The position numbers and the translations under genes are program-made. From Aquilaria yunnanensis (taxonomy: Eukaryota; Streptophyta; Magnoliopsida; Malvales; Thymelaeaceae), in assembly GCA_039654915.1 (NCBI GenBank), contig CM077599.1:71206001-71270000 (forward strand): a DNA stretch of 64,000 bases. The letters run 5' to 3'. Position 1 is the first letter of the stretch, and every line of letters starts with the position of its first letter. Under the pieces are notes generated by a model, which made no database searches, had not been told where the DNA came from, and saw only the letters and a program-made list of their open reading frames with translations. Of the stretch, positions 47,749 through 60,334 are shown piece by piece.

Positions 47749-48446
47749 TAAATTATTTGGGCTAGGAGGCCCGATATGCAGTAAATTTAAAAAAGGAAGA
47801 ATCCCACTAATAATACTAATCAGGGATGCAATTCATTGATTATAGCAGGGAAGGAACTCGTGGATAAAGAAACATAGAAATCCTTAATTGCATGTGTTGG
47901 GATTAATGTGGTAGTCTCTCCTTAACTGCATGTGTTAGTTTTTAACTATGATTACTGTGCGTAAAATGATTCTGTTGAGGAATGTCTTGGGGGAGGGGGC
48001 TGGATTAGCCTAAATGAGGCCACACCACACATGCGCGTATGTGTATAAAAGAGATAACCTACCCTGCCTACACAAAAGAGGGTGTACAGACCAAAAAGAA
48101 CAGTGTCATGGTAGTTGCTGGCCTCTATGAGTGTCTCCAGGTTGCTTCCATGTTATTTTCCTTTTTTTAAGTTTTGTCGATTTGTTTTCTTTGCTTTGTT
48201 GAATGCTAACTACAGCATTGACGGAACAATACTTAGGATGAACAAACTTGGTTTATAGATAACTTTCTTTCTTCAACATGTTCAATGGTACCTAGGATTC
48301 ATACATGTTTTAAATTTTTATAGCAAATGTTTCCTTTATTGGATTTTCTCTTTCATGGATTTTGCTCCATTTTTGTTTCTTTGTAAATTTGGCTAGGTTT
48401 TGCATCTTATCTGTGACTTCTTATTGTTGTTTTGTTTGGTTTTCAG

Positions 48447-48640
48447 CCATTGCAAACCCTCTATTGTTGGCATTAAGTAATGGAATTTTGATAGATCATA
48501 CTGAATATGTTGGTGTTGTCCTGAATCAGGGTGACTACCGTAAGTGCAAAATCTTTCATTTTCTGCTATTGCTTGTCCATTTGTTCCTTGTCTTTTGCAT
48601 TTTTTTTTGTCTTTACCATCTTATAATTAATGTGTAAAGG
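48447..48640 (+). pseudogene. Papain-like cysteine protease (C1A) relic, copy 1
   Basis: The exon 48447-48539 lies between a TTTTCAG acceptor and a GTAAGT donor and encodes DHTEYVGVVLNQGDY, the segment that in papain-like enzymes leads to the active site (NQGxCGxCW). The first Cys is replaced by Tyr. The following intron is then interrupted by unrelated LTR-like DNA, so the catalytic exon is missing. Confidence 0.6.
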
Positions 48641-49420
48641 CTCTCCTAGTACTTCCTGTGGTTTGAAATGCCAAGGTAAGTAAATCCCAAGTTATTTTTC
48701 CTTAAATAAGTTTAAAAGTAAGCTAAGTAAGGTTAAGTTGAGTTCCAAAGTATAATTGGCACCTAAAGGGAAAAAGAGAAAAATGGTAATTTTGGACCAA
48801 TTCAGTGGCATGACCATAATTTTAATGAAATTAGGTTTATGTAAGTATTTTGAGATCATTAAGTTAAGACCATAAGTGTTTATAGTCATTTGAACAAAAA
48901 GTGAAGGTTAAGGGTCAAAAAATGCACTAAATGAGAAACTGACTTATCATGTCTTATAATGGGTTAACTAGCTTAAGGGCGAAGTATTTGGGTAAGAAAA
49001 TTTTTTTTACGGGACCAATAAGTGATGGTGTAGGAAGAGTTTAAGTGGCCTAAGTGATTCAAAGTTAAGTTTGAGGGCCAAAGTGAAAAGTAAAAGAGAT
49101 TTGGGTTAAGTGGAGTAGTTGGCTATATAATGGAAGAAGAATGACACTATTGATCATATCCTCCATTTGCCATTTTCGTGGCTCTCTTTCCTCCATAGCT
49201 CCTCCCCATCAAAGCTCCCAAATCACCTAAAATTCCATGAAATTTGAATGTCCCAAAGCCATCCCAACAAGCCATTAGCTCATTTTTCATGTATTTGGTG
49301 CATTTGGAGTTGTTCTTGCAAGTTTTTGGTTCAAACCCAAAGGTAAGCATCTTTGATCCTTATGGGTTACTTCTAAGCTTGTTAAATGGTTATAAATGGT
49401 CTTAATTTCATATCCTTTGT
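48641..49420. other. Insert resembling part of a gypsy-type LTR
   Basis: This segment is absent from the other two protease copies. It has a TATA-like CTATATAATGG (about 49123-49133) and further on GTTCAAACCCAAAGGTAAGC, a layout like the promoter and U5 side of the solo LTRs here. No clean ends or target duplication were found. Confidence 0.4.
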
Positions 49421-49436
49421 GTCCAAACCTAATGGG

Positions 49437-50500
49437 ACGTGTATCGCGATGGTTGCTAGCCTTTACAAGAATCTCCAGTTTGCTTCTATGTTCTTTTTTG
49501 TTTTTTTTGGTCTTGTCGATTTGTTTTCTTTGTTTTGTTGAACGCTGACTATGACATTGACCAAACAATACTCTTGATGAACAAACTAGGTTTATAGATA
49601 ACTATCTTTCTTTGAAATGTTCAATGGTACCTGGGTTTCGTACGTTTTTTAAGTTTCTATAGCAATTGTTTCCTTTATTGGATTTTTTCTTCTGTGGATT
49701 TTGCTCCATTTTTGTTTCTTCGCAAATTTTGCTAGGTTTTGCATCCTGTCTGTGGCCTCTTATTGTTGTTTTGTTTGGTTTGTAGTCATCGTAAACCCCA
49801 TGTCATTGGCATCAACTGATTGACTTTTGGTAGATCATACTAAATATGTTGGAGCTATCTTAAATCAGGGCGACTGCCGTAAGTGCAAAATCTTCCATTT
49901 TATGCTATTGCTTGTTCATTTTTTTATCTGTCTTTTTCATTTTTTTTGTCTTTACCATCTTATAATTAATGTTTCAGCATGTTGCTACGCCTATGCTTCA
50001 TCGAAATATGTTAAGATTTCACTATTAATGGCATTAAACAAGAGTGATGAACCCTCCCCCTAATAGCTTATTGACTGCTGATCGAGGAAGGTTGATGTGG
50101 ACAGTTATCAATCTAATTCTTGTGCTAAGATGATGAGGTACATGATGAAACATGAAGTTGTGCATGACATAGCCTATCACCGTGCATGTAGATGCGGGAA
50201 AAGGAAGAGGGCATTCAGACATGGAAATTGAATTGTCTAGATCTAAAAGAGAATGTGTGCAACAATGTGGGTTTGAATTGGTGCTCCTATTCTATTTGTT
50301 TATATGTTTTTTTATACTATCATAATCGCATGCTCCATTTTTTCTTATTTTTTTTCTTCAAGGATGTTGATATGTTTAAGATTTGTAGTTATTACCAAAT
50401 TGGTGAGTTCAGCAATGAAGTTTCTCATGTGCTTGAACACCGTTGCCTGACTGTGCAAATTGCCATCTGCAAAGAATTTGAAAACTGCTGAGGCCAGGTA
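49437..50500 (+). pseudogene. Papain-like cysteine protease (C1A) relic, copy 2
   Basis: Exon a (49786-49878) encodes VDHTKYVGAILNQGDC. Exon b starts at 49978 after TTTCAG; joined in phase it gives a Cys-Cys-Tyr-Ala-Tyr-Ala-Ser run aligned with the CWAFS active-site region of papain-like enzymes. A later part encodes CAKMMRYMMKHEVVHD, and exon c (from 50363) encodes YYQIGEFSNEVSHVLEHRC, matching the region before the substrate-binding loop. A stop follows DEPSP and the middle part is frameshifted. It is a relic of a multi-exon gene with three recognisable exons. Confidence 0.65.
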
Positions 50501-51448
50501 TTGTTCTTTTGATTTTGTGAATTGGCTGTTAGGTATATATGTGAGTGAAAGTGTTTAGTAAGCTCAAAAACCACTTCTATAACAATTTTTGTGCGACGCA
50601 AAAAATTTTATTAGTTTTTTCCCTAATCTTTATGGAAAGAAATTGATAAAAATTAATTACTTAAGTGATTCATTAAGTAAACCGAATATTAAATTTTAAA
50701 TAACATTAATAAAAGGAAATACAATTGACAATAAAATAATTATTTGGTGATTAATTTATTTGGGGCATAAGGCCCGATATGCTGCAAATTTAAAAAAAGA
50801 AGAATCTTGCTAATAATAATAATCAGGGATTTAATTCATTGATATTAGCTTGGAAGGAACTCGCAGATAAAGAAACATAGAAATCCTTAGTTTCATGTGT
50901 TGGGATTAACATGGTAGTCTTTCCTTAATTGCATGTGTTTGTTTTTAGCTGTAATTACTGTATGTAAAATAATTCTGCTGAGGAATGTCTTAGGGGAGGG
51001 GCTAGATTGGCCTAAATGGTGGCACACCACACATGTGTGTATGTGTAGAGAAAGGATACCCTACCCACACAAGAGAGGTTGTTTAGACCAAACGGAATGG
51101 TGTCACGACGATTGCTGGCCTCTACGAGAGTCTCCAGGTTGCTTCCATGTTCTTTTGCTTCTTGTTTTTTTTAGTCTTGTCGTTTTGTTTTCTTTGCTTT
51201 GTTGAATGCTAACAACTACATTGACGGAACAATACTTAGGATGAACAAATCAGGTTTATAAATAACTTTCTTTCTTCAACATGTTCAATGGTACCTAGGT
51301 TTCATACATGCTTTGAGTTTCTATAGAAAATGTTTCCTTTATTGGATTTTCTCTTCCATGGATTTTGCTTCATTTTTGTTTCCTTGCAAATTTTGTTAGT
51401 TTTGCATCCTATTTGCGGGTTCTTATTATTGTTCTGTTTGGTTTTCAG

Positions 51449-54400
51449 TCATGGTAAACCCTCTATCATTGCCATCAATTGATGGACTTTTGGTAGATCA
51501 TACTGAATACGTTGGTGTTGTCCTGAATCAGGGCAACTGCCATAAGTGCAAAATCTTCCGTTTCTATTATTGCCTATTCATTTGTTGTTTGTCTTTTGCA
51601 TTTTTCATGTCTTTATCATCATATAATTAATGTTCAGCATGCTGCTATGCCTATGCTTCACCGAAATTTGTTAATATTTTACGATTAATGGTGTTGAACA
51701 AGTGTAACATCGCCTACCCTAGATGGGGCCCTCCCAGGAAGACTATGGAACCGGAGTCCTGCACTAGTTGTAGTTGGCTAGTTAATTACTTGTCCCATGT
51801 TAAAACATTTTTATGCATCTAGTTGTTAACCTAATATGCATTATGCATGCACTTGCTTCAACTTGAATTTCATTTTAGGAAAATAAATCAAAACATTGCC
51901 GGCACTTATAAAATGTAACTAACACACAAGTCAAAGCATAAAAGGTAAGTGTATTTGCTACAAGTAATAACTGTGCATGTGCATCATTACAAAAGTAAAG
52001 ACTATGCACATGCCCAAAAGTAGCTGAAATACTGCTCAACCTAGAGACATTGGAGGCCAAACAAGCATACATATGTATATTGAAGGATGACTACTGAGAT
52101 CCATGATCGACTATGTCCATTCTTGTGCCGCTAGCCTTTGCAAGGCTGCAAAACAACTATAGTTAGCACAACCAACTTAACAATAAAAGTAGAATTGATA
52201 ACAATCACTTAATGGTTTACCTGCAAGTAAAACATTAGCTCGGCAACCTCCCCTATGGTCACCGGCTTCAAATAAATGAAATCTGTACAACAACACTAAA
52301 GGGAGTTAGAATCCAAAGATTCCCAGTAAGGGATTTGGGTACCTACAAAGAAATGTTAAAATTTGCAACAAAAACTTGGGGACACTCATATATATAAAAT
52401 ATATGCAATTACTGCAGGGCCTGTGCAGTTTGAGGGCTAATATATGCACATATACCTAGGTCTCTTGGGACCCCTCCTCAACCTGGTCCTCCTCACGGAG
52501 CGTCACTCCATGCCTAACGAGTTCTAGCCACTAACTCCCTCCTAGTAAGCCTTAGCTTACTGATAGATGCAGTAATGTAGCCTTCCCTTGGTTACTGTGT
52601 AGGTGAACATAGTGGATGCTCATTCCTTGCACTGTAAGAAATCCACCAGGTGTACTAGGCCTCTATATAGTGCCTCAAGCCCTTAGACTTGCTAGGTCAC
52701 TTGTGAACTAAGCCTTCACCCATTTAGCCTATCAAGGATGCACTAGGATTTCACTTGTGCTTCAAGGCACAGCTTGGCTAGGCAACAAGTCCATTAAGCC
52801 TTCATCCATGGTGCTCCACTATCGACCATTACTTGGTATTATGGTATGGCTTGCTATGGATGGACTTCATTTACTAGGTTCCATAGAACCTCTCATGTGC
52901 ACTAGGGTTTCTCATTGGTGCCTTAAACTCAAAGCTTTCAACTAGACAACCAATTGTGCCAAATCCCCTTAACCTTTCCTAATGACTTTATTTTATTGCT
53001 TTGAGCTCTTTCTAGATCACCTTCCTTCATGCTTTCTTTGTACCCAAGAAAACTTGATCCACAAACTAGTGTTTTGAGGAGCTATGAGAGGTACTAAGGT
53101 ACCATTGGTTACCTTCCACATTAAAGCCCCTTAAGCACTCATTGAATCCTCACTTTGAAGCAAAATAAACAACAACTTAGGTCAATTCAGCCTTAGGTCA
53201 AAGGATGAAATTTGTATATATTTCTCTTAGCTTCGCGTGAAATGTTGAATCGCCTCAATCGGACATCTGAGCGAAAAGTTATGGAAGAAATACTATAGCA
53301 TGTCAATGCTGTCAAGTGTTGGCGCCTAGGCACGGGAAGCAGCACTGAGGTGCTAGAAGCATTTTTCTCTTGGATTCCAAATGGGGCACTGGGTGCTGCC
53401 TCCCTACCTGGCGCCAGGCCCCCAAGGCCTACACTTCCAAACTTCATCCATAGCATGTTTGGAGGCCCCCCAAGCCATCCAAACCTTCATACTTCCTCTC
53501 CACAAGCTCCAGTTCATGATGACTACCACAATAGGCCATCGATATGCCAAAATAACCAAGTCTTAAGGCTTCAAACATACCTCACTAGACCATGGTTTCA
53601 CACTAGTCCATCACAAGCAAAATCTACCATAACCTATGCATATCTACCAAACCACTTGAAACCAACATTCAAGCAATTAAGACATGCATTATAAGAGTAT
53701 TTAAACTAAATCCCTTACCTTAATTGAGAAGAACAAGCAATCCATCAAGCACCACAAGCAACAAAGCTTCCGCTAGGGTGTTCCTATGGTTCCAAGCAAA
53801 ATCCAACATACAAGGCAATAAAATAAGCTCAATTAAGCTAGACCCCAGCTCATGGAAGCTCAAGAAATCAAGAAAAATAAAAGAACAACAAGTCCCAGCC
53901 GAATTTAGAGCTTACCTAGCTCAAAAACGTGATTTTGAGCTCAAACCAAGCAACCCATGCAAAAACAAGTTCCTTTCCACTTGGGTTCTTCATGAAACTT
54001 CAATTTTCACCAAGAATTGATGTTTTGGGTGAGATTTGGCTATCGAATTTGAGAAGAAGAGCAGAGCTACGGGTTCATGAGGAGGAGGAAGATGAATAGT
54101 GGCTGCCAAATGGTTCTAAAATGGCTTAAAAACTCATCTTCACACTTTAGTCCTTCAACTTATTCAATTTTGACAAAAAGACCACATGCTCAAATAGTGC
54201 CATAAGATTGGCAATTTTGCCCAACTCTTTGGTTTCTTGTCACTTGGGTCCAAAATAATAACTTATGAGCTTGGAAAATCAAACCTATCACCTCAGGATG
54301 CAAAATGATCATTTTGCCCCTGGTGACACTAATGTGCCAAATTAAACTAGAAACCAACTACCTTTTTAAACGCTTGCTTCACTTGCTTATTCAAAATAAT

Positions 54401-55139
54401 TGAAGCATTAAACTAGAGATTTTGATTTGTCTAACAAGTCTTACCAAACCATTAAAGGTCCACTGCCTTGAAAGCCATAACAATAAGAGTGATGAACCTC
54501 CCCCTAGCAGTTTATTGACTATGGATCTGGGAAGGTTGATGAGGATGGTTATCCATCTAGTTCTTGCGCTAAGATGATGAAGTACGTGATGAAACATGAA
54601 GTTGTGCATAACACAGCTTACCCTCGTGCACGTAGATGCAGGAAAAGGAATAGGGCCATTCAGACATGGAAATTGAATTGTTTAGATCTAAAAAAGAAAG
54701 TTCGCAACAAGATGGGTTTGAATTGGTGCCCTTATTCTATTTGTGTATATGTTTTGTGTACTGTCATTATCTCATTCCCCATTTTTTTTTACTTTGTTTT
54801 GCTTCAAAGATGTTTAGGTGTTTAAGATTTGTGGTTATTACCAAATTAGTGAGTTCAGCGATGAAGTTTCTCGCGTGCTTGAACTCCATTGCCTGACTAC
54901 GCAAATTGTGCAAAGAATTTGAAAACTTTTGGGGTCAGGTATATTTCTTTTGATTTTTTGAATTGGCTATTTGATGTATATGTGTGTGAATGTGTTTAGT
55001 TTGCCATCTAGCCATGACTTTTTTTTATTATGTTGGCCTTGATTGAGTTTTTGTTTAATTAGGGTCTATATATGGGTCCTGAAAACACATTTCTGGTTCC
55101 TATTATGCATGAGTTGACTGTTGTTGGATTTAGAATTGA
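51449..55139 (+). pseudogene. Papain-like cysteine protease (C1A) relic, copy 3, split by a solo LTR
   Basis: Exon a (from 51449) ends in NQGNC, and its splice donor is mutated (GTAAG to ATAAG). Exon b begins at 51638 and is cut at 51702 by the solo LTR 51703-54482. The second half continues from about 54488 (DEPPPSSLLTMDL, then DEDGYPSSSCAKMMKYVMKH). After an intron comes the piece aligned with the substrate loop (about 54810-54930), and an exon from 55063 encodes YMGPENTFLVPIMHELTVVG, with His where papain-like enzymes have their catalytic His (LNHAVTVVGY). This copy keeps the most exons but cannot be functional. Confidence 0.65.
51703..54482. mobile_element. Solo LTR, 2.78 kb, inside protease copy 3
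   Basis: The sequence starts TGTAACATCGCC and ends GCCATAACA. Flanks are ACAAG (51698-51702) and ATAAG (54483-54487), one mismatch. The intact paralogue at about 50037-50048 reads AACAAGAGTGATG without an insert. The element is probably read on the minus strand, since the reverse complement (TGTTATGG...GATGTTACA) has ends like the solo LTR at 34840. Confidence 0.85.
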
Positions 55140-58100
55140 AGTGGTAACTAGCTGAAGGTTTCTACTTATTGTGAACTCGTAGGGGCTGAAGTAGGGAGAC
55201 AAAGGGTTTGCATGGAAACTAAAATTAGGATTAAATTCAATAATGCTCTCTATGATATAGACAAAAATGAAAGTTCAGATGAGGCATTTGGTGATGGCAA
55301 TGAGGACGAGGGTGAAGATGATGAGGTTGATAGGGATGAGTCTACTAATGTGGAGGAGTACAATTTACTTTTTAATTTTATAGTTCCCATTGTTTGTTAA
55401 AGGGTTGGCCAATGACTATTTTTGGGTGGATTATGCTTTGCCCTATACTTGGAATGACAAATCAGTTTTAAGGTTCATGAGAACAGATTATGGCTAAAAC
55501 TACTGCCCTTCGACTTTTAGATCAGGAACCGGAATATTTTCTGAAGTCTGTATGCTTGTTTGAGAGCAATGCTGCAAAGCTTGGAATCCTCTTATCGCCC
55601 TAGTTTTTGCATGGCTCAGGTTTAATGTCATTTCCATAACGTAAAATGAGGCCCATGGATGTGGGACGTTTTGAAATATGCTTACTTGATGTCTTGATGA
55701 CATAAAATTAAATGCAAGCAAACAATTCGATTCCAATGACATACTTTTCATTGCAAATTCATCTCAGATCTTTCATTCATTAGGAATTCTCTAAAGCTTT
55801 TACAATTAATGTGCCGCATATTGGTCTTTAGCATGAGCTGGTATAGAAATCCATTCTACAGATATAAAAAAATGATAATTTAAATGGTTGTCTTGCCGTA
55901 AATTTTTTTTTTTCCATGGTTTGAATTTTTGGTAACATTCATTGAGTAGTTTAAATTAGCAATTCAAACTAATATGAAACAAAAATTCTAATTTCAATTA
56001 TTTGATAATTGTCTCACGTAAATCTAGATCAAGCCACAAAATTTTTATTGTTAACATACCGATGTTTCTGTCTGTAAATTAGACTTTTGGGACAACCTGG
56101 TCATACATAGGTTTTGGGACCAATATGTAGTACATAATATAATGTGCAACACAAAGTGGAAACTTCGGTCACCTTTTACAAAGATTGCATACAAATTATG
56201 GAGAGCACATTCCAAGTTCTATGTCCTCACATAGAATAAAGAGGGTGGCCCACATAAAATAAAGAGGATGACCATCCTATTGACCATTACAATTGAAAAA
56301 AAAACAAAAGATATACAAAAGCCTGAGTGATGCCACCAAATTGCAACTCCCACCATAATGTCACCAAAAGGAACTCTGTTGTTTCCATCTTCAATCTTCT
56401 CTTAAAACCCTCGTCATATCTTTTCCCCCCCACTATAGCTCGCCTTATATAAAAGATTTGATCTCTTACCATAGGCAGAAGCGTCCAACCATATCATAAA
56501 CCTCAAATCTACAGGCCCATCCATTCAAATGCCAACCTCTACCTCTCATTTTTCCATGCTGCACAAAGCTATTCCTGTTGCTGCTGCATGGACCTTGTCT
56601 CTTGTTCCTGCCATTGCTGATGCTTGCTTTCACATTTGTTGTTGCCCTTCATAATGACTTCTTCTTTTTTATAATAGTAAAGTAAATTAGAATTCAATAC
56701 AGTGTAAACTCTTCTAATTGAACTCTAACATAAAGTTTCATAACTTGGAAAGGGTTTGCCTAACAAGTTCTCTGATTATGTGCCCAAATTCAACACATTT
56801 TAGTCTTGAATAATCTTTTGTTTGAAGGCTCCTTTCTACCTCCATTTTTTATTTTCCTAACTTTCCTTGCCCTTCTTGCAAATCTTATCACGTATGGGGG
56901 GTTTGATTGCTTTAGCTCTCCTCCCATATTGTAATTTATAATTTTTTTTATGTTAATAAAATAAAAAAAGCAGTGAAATTTGGATGAACAAAAATAACAA
57001 ATCATAAAGTATGTCAAATTCATCATAAGCTGTTAGGAGTCTGTTTGTGTTCCAAATAAAAGCTGAAAAAAAAAGCATAAAATTATTGTGCTGCCAAAGT
57101 AGCGATAACACTATCTTTCATTTATCATTTATTGGCACGATATATGAAGACATAAGGCATAGAAACCTCTGCTTCTTTTTGTGCCTATATGTATAAGTTC
57201 TATTTCTTGGCAAAAGCAAGTGGTGTTTATACATGGAAGTTCACCCGAGTCCAAATGCTAACTACCCAAATCTTGTAGCACTAGTTCTCATTGCATCCAA
57301 CAAGTGTTCAGATCTTTTCTCCTTCAACTTGTTAACAAACTTTTCAAATGGCAATCAAAGGTACCAAAATTTCATTGAGGTTCATATTTTAGTGACAAGC
57401 AAATGTTGGTGAATGTTGTGCTATGACTTCAGCATCAGCAGTTCACACACATCATACAACTGAACACAGTAAACCAAAAAGTTGATGTTATCTAGTTATA
57501 GTTATCTATGCATTGGCCTCTAGTAGGACTACTAAAGCTTGTTATCCAGAAACAAATAATGCTTACCTTAAGAAGCAAAGGAAAGGAACACTTGAAAAGC
57601 CTCATTATTTAACTTGAAGAATGACATGAAGAACAATCAATAGAACACATGAAGATCCCAAGTCATCTTGGTTCATTTCAGCCTTAACTAACGTCATCCT
57701 TCAAAGGAAAATACTAGTAGTATTTTTTCTTTTTTTTTTCTTTTTGTATTGAGAAGTATGTTTACAAGTATACAAGGGAAGAGTTTTTAGTAGTCTAAGT
57801 AACAAAAGAAGAATGCCAACTTTTTTAGGATCCAAAGGACAACCAAACCAATATTGTTTAGCATTTTTTGAGAAGGGGATGAGGAAGCTAGGTTCAAATC
57901 CTGGACCTTCTTATAATGTCATCTAATGCTTTAGCCACTAGGCACAAACCATGGGGACAACAATAGTAGTGTTTCTGTTACATGTTCTAAAACTTGGATA
58001 CGAAAACTATATGAAATCACATTTGATATGTTTTGATTGATTTTTGGAAAATAAAGAGAAAAAGGCTATATGCACACTTCATAAATCAATAACTACGCCT

Positions 58101-58589
58101 ACTGGGAAAGCTTTTTCTTCACGATAGTGAACTCTCAAGTGTGGAAGATAATATGGACCATGAAGTGTCCTCCAAAAGTCTTGAATTTTCTGCAGTGGCT
58201 ATGACAAAATACCTTTTAACTAAAATCAATCCCTTTGAAAAGACAATTGATGAGGATATATCCAATCCTTTGTTGTTTGCTAGGAATAACTAACTGTGCA
58301 ATCCTTTTATGTGTTTAGACTATATTAGTTTTGCATGGATATTTTGATTATAAAGTAGACAAAACATCTGTTTCTACTTTTGCTTCAAAGCTAAGATATA
58401 TACAATTGCTGGTCTATTTAGAATACTTGAAACAAAGTTTGCTTTCCAGTATAATTCAATTAATCATTTTGTTTTGCCTATTTATAGGATAAGGAAAGCT
58501 TTTTCGGAGTATTGTGAAGGAGTGAGAAAGGCTAGTTTATGGATTTGGCAAAAGATATGATCATGGGGCTTGGAATGATAAAAGGAGAA
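55140..58589. other. Intergenic, no supported gene
   Basis: A 62-codon frame at 55212-55400 is acidic (Asp/Glu-rich after METKIRIKFNN) and could be a relic of a transposase N-terminus, but no conserved domain is visible. The rest is AT-rich. Confidence 0.4.
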
Positions 58590-58700
58590 GGAATTGGTGT
58601 TGTTATGAGAGATATTAATGGGTTCTTAGTTAATGTTGGATGCATAGTTGTGGAAACTTCAAATGTTGAAGTTATTGAAGCTACATCCATAAGGCCTTGA
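58590..58700 (+). pseudogene. RNase H-like fragment (LINE-type)
   Basis: About 37 codons read GIGVVMRDINGFLVNVG ... VEVIEATSI, the signature GxGxVxRDxxG...EAxAI of the RNase H-type domain found in plant LINE-derived sequences. Only this fragment is kept. Confidence 0.5.
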
Positions 58701-58913
58701 AAGAATTACAGTATTTAACTGCCTTTTATTTAATTTATTTTTGTCTTAGTAATAGGCATAGAGATCATTATAGGGAAAAGAGCATTTGTGCGATTATCAT
58801 TGCAGTGAGTAAAGTAACATTATTTAGATATGGAAGAAGAGAGGAAATAAGTAGCAATTGGCAAACGTAAGATTAGTTGTAGAGCCAATTTCAGAAGACT
58901 GGGGCCTTGGAAG

Positions 58914-60329
58914 TGTTAGTGTTGTGCCCAAAAGCCAATCATGAGATGATTGTATTTTTTGCACATTGAGTCATGATATTTTATTAAGGCATTAATCCAG
59001 CAATTATGTTTGTTGTTTTGTTTCTGCGTAACTTAACAAACATAATTGTAACCCTCGAATAATGATATTCTTAAACGTCCCTAGTCTAGTATTATTGTGG
59101 AGCGGGTTGCAATAATACATAACGACTAGCATATGTGGAGACTAATATGAGATATGTAGTCTACATATGGGTACAAGTTGGAGAACTTGTGTACTGGACC
59201 GACCCACCATGAAAACACTTCATGGATCGTTATATGAGTGTTATAAGTGATTCTCATAGTGATCATGGTATATGTAGTCCTTCGACCTAAGATCATCAAG
59301 GTTCCCTACATGTGAGTCACATACTTTGATACTTTCCTTTGTTGCTCGTAACTGAGTGAACTTGAAGGAGGTCATTGGGTATGTCACATATCATGCGGAG
59401 GGATTTGTATGATCAAGATGGGATTTGTCCCTCCTATGTAACGGGAGTGATATCTTCAGGCCCCTTGATAGAGTGAGACTTAGAAAATGCATGGCCATGC
59501 TCGGATGAGTTGATATACGATATCAATGTCATCAGTTTAAGTTGGTCTACTCGGTAATCAAGAAACCAAATATTGGGCTATACGAGAGTGACACATTCCA
59601 TGTCTCGTGCTTAGTCTTGATATCTTGGACAAAGGGACAACGACATATATCGGTGATGATCATAAAGGTTTAGTCGATTCACCGACAATCTTGTCACTTG
59701 GGTAGCAATGATGTGTAGCTAGACACCGCTCATTGGTTATGATCATAAATGTGATTTATGATCATTGCCAACATGGCAAGAGCCTATTGGGTCGCACACA
59801 TAGAGCTATTTAGATCATTAGAGTGGATGGGCTAATTATTTGGGTTATGGTTTCACTTTAATTTCGTATTAATAATGGGCCCAACAGTTGAGCCATTATT
59901 AAGCCCGAAATTAAATCCTAATTGGATTAGGGCTTTGAAACCCATTAGGCCTGGAAGTTGAGTCTCACTATAAATACAACTTTTAAGTGAGAAATTCGCA
60001 GGTCTCCTTGCCCTAGCCTCCCAAAAGGACAGTCGCACTATTTTCTTGCAATTCCTTGGAGGACGTAAGCTAGCACTGCGAGCGCAAGAGAAACGCATCT
60101 GCCGGGACGTGGTGGAAGCGTGGTGATCCCGAGAGTCTCGTGTGGATACTATAAAGAGCTTGAACACGTCAACTGTTCAGGTTTTGTGATTCGACTCTAT
60201 AGTTGAGTGAGAGATTTCAACCGAAAATTAGGTATGAAATTTTTGAACACCCGGTTTACCCCGTTTCACTTGGATCCTGGAGGGTTTCGGTTAAATTCCG
60301 CTGCGCTGTTTGGCTCCCAAAACCCAGCA
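58914..60329. mobile_element. Solo LTR, 1.42 kb, family X copy 1
   Basis: The sequence starts TGTTAGTGTTGTGCCC and ends AAAACCCAGCA, with GGAAG on both sides (58909-58913 and 60330-60334). It is nearly identical to 61944-63360. There is no coding interior. Confidence 0.88.
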
Positions 60330-60334
60330 GGAAG

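Larger units (their letters stand above)
47209..54996. repeat. Large tandem duplication containing protease pseudogenes
   Basis: Unit 1 starts at about 47209 and unit 2 at about 50555, both with TTAGTAAGCTCAAAAA, and they stay alignable through GCCCGATATG, TTGCTGGCCTCTA and the protease exons. Unit 1 has an extra MITE, an LTR-like insert and a second protease copy. Unit 2 has a solo LTR. Confidence 0.8.
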
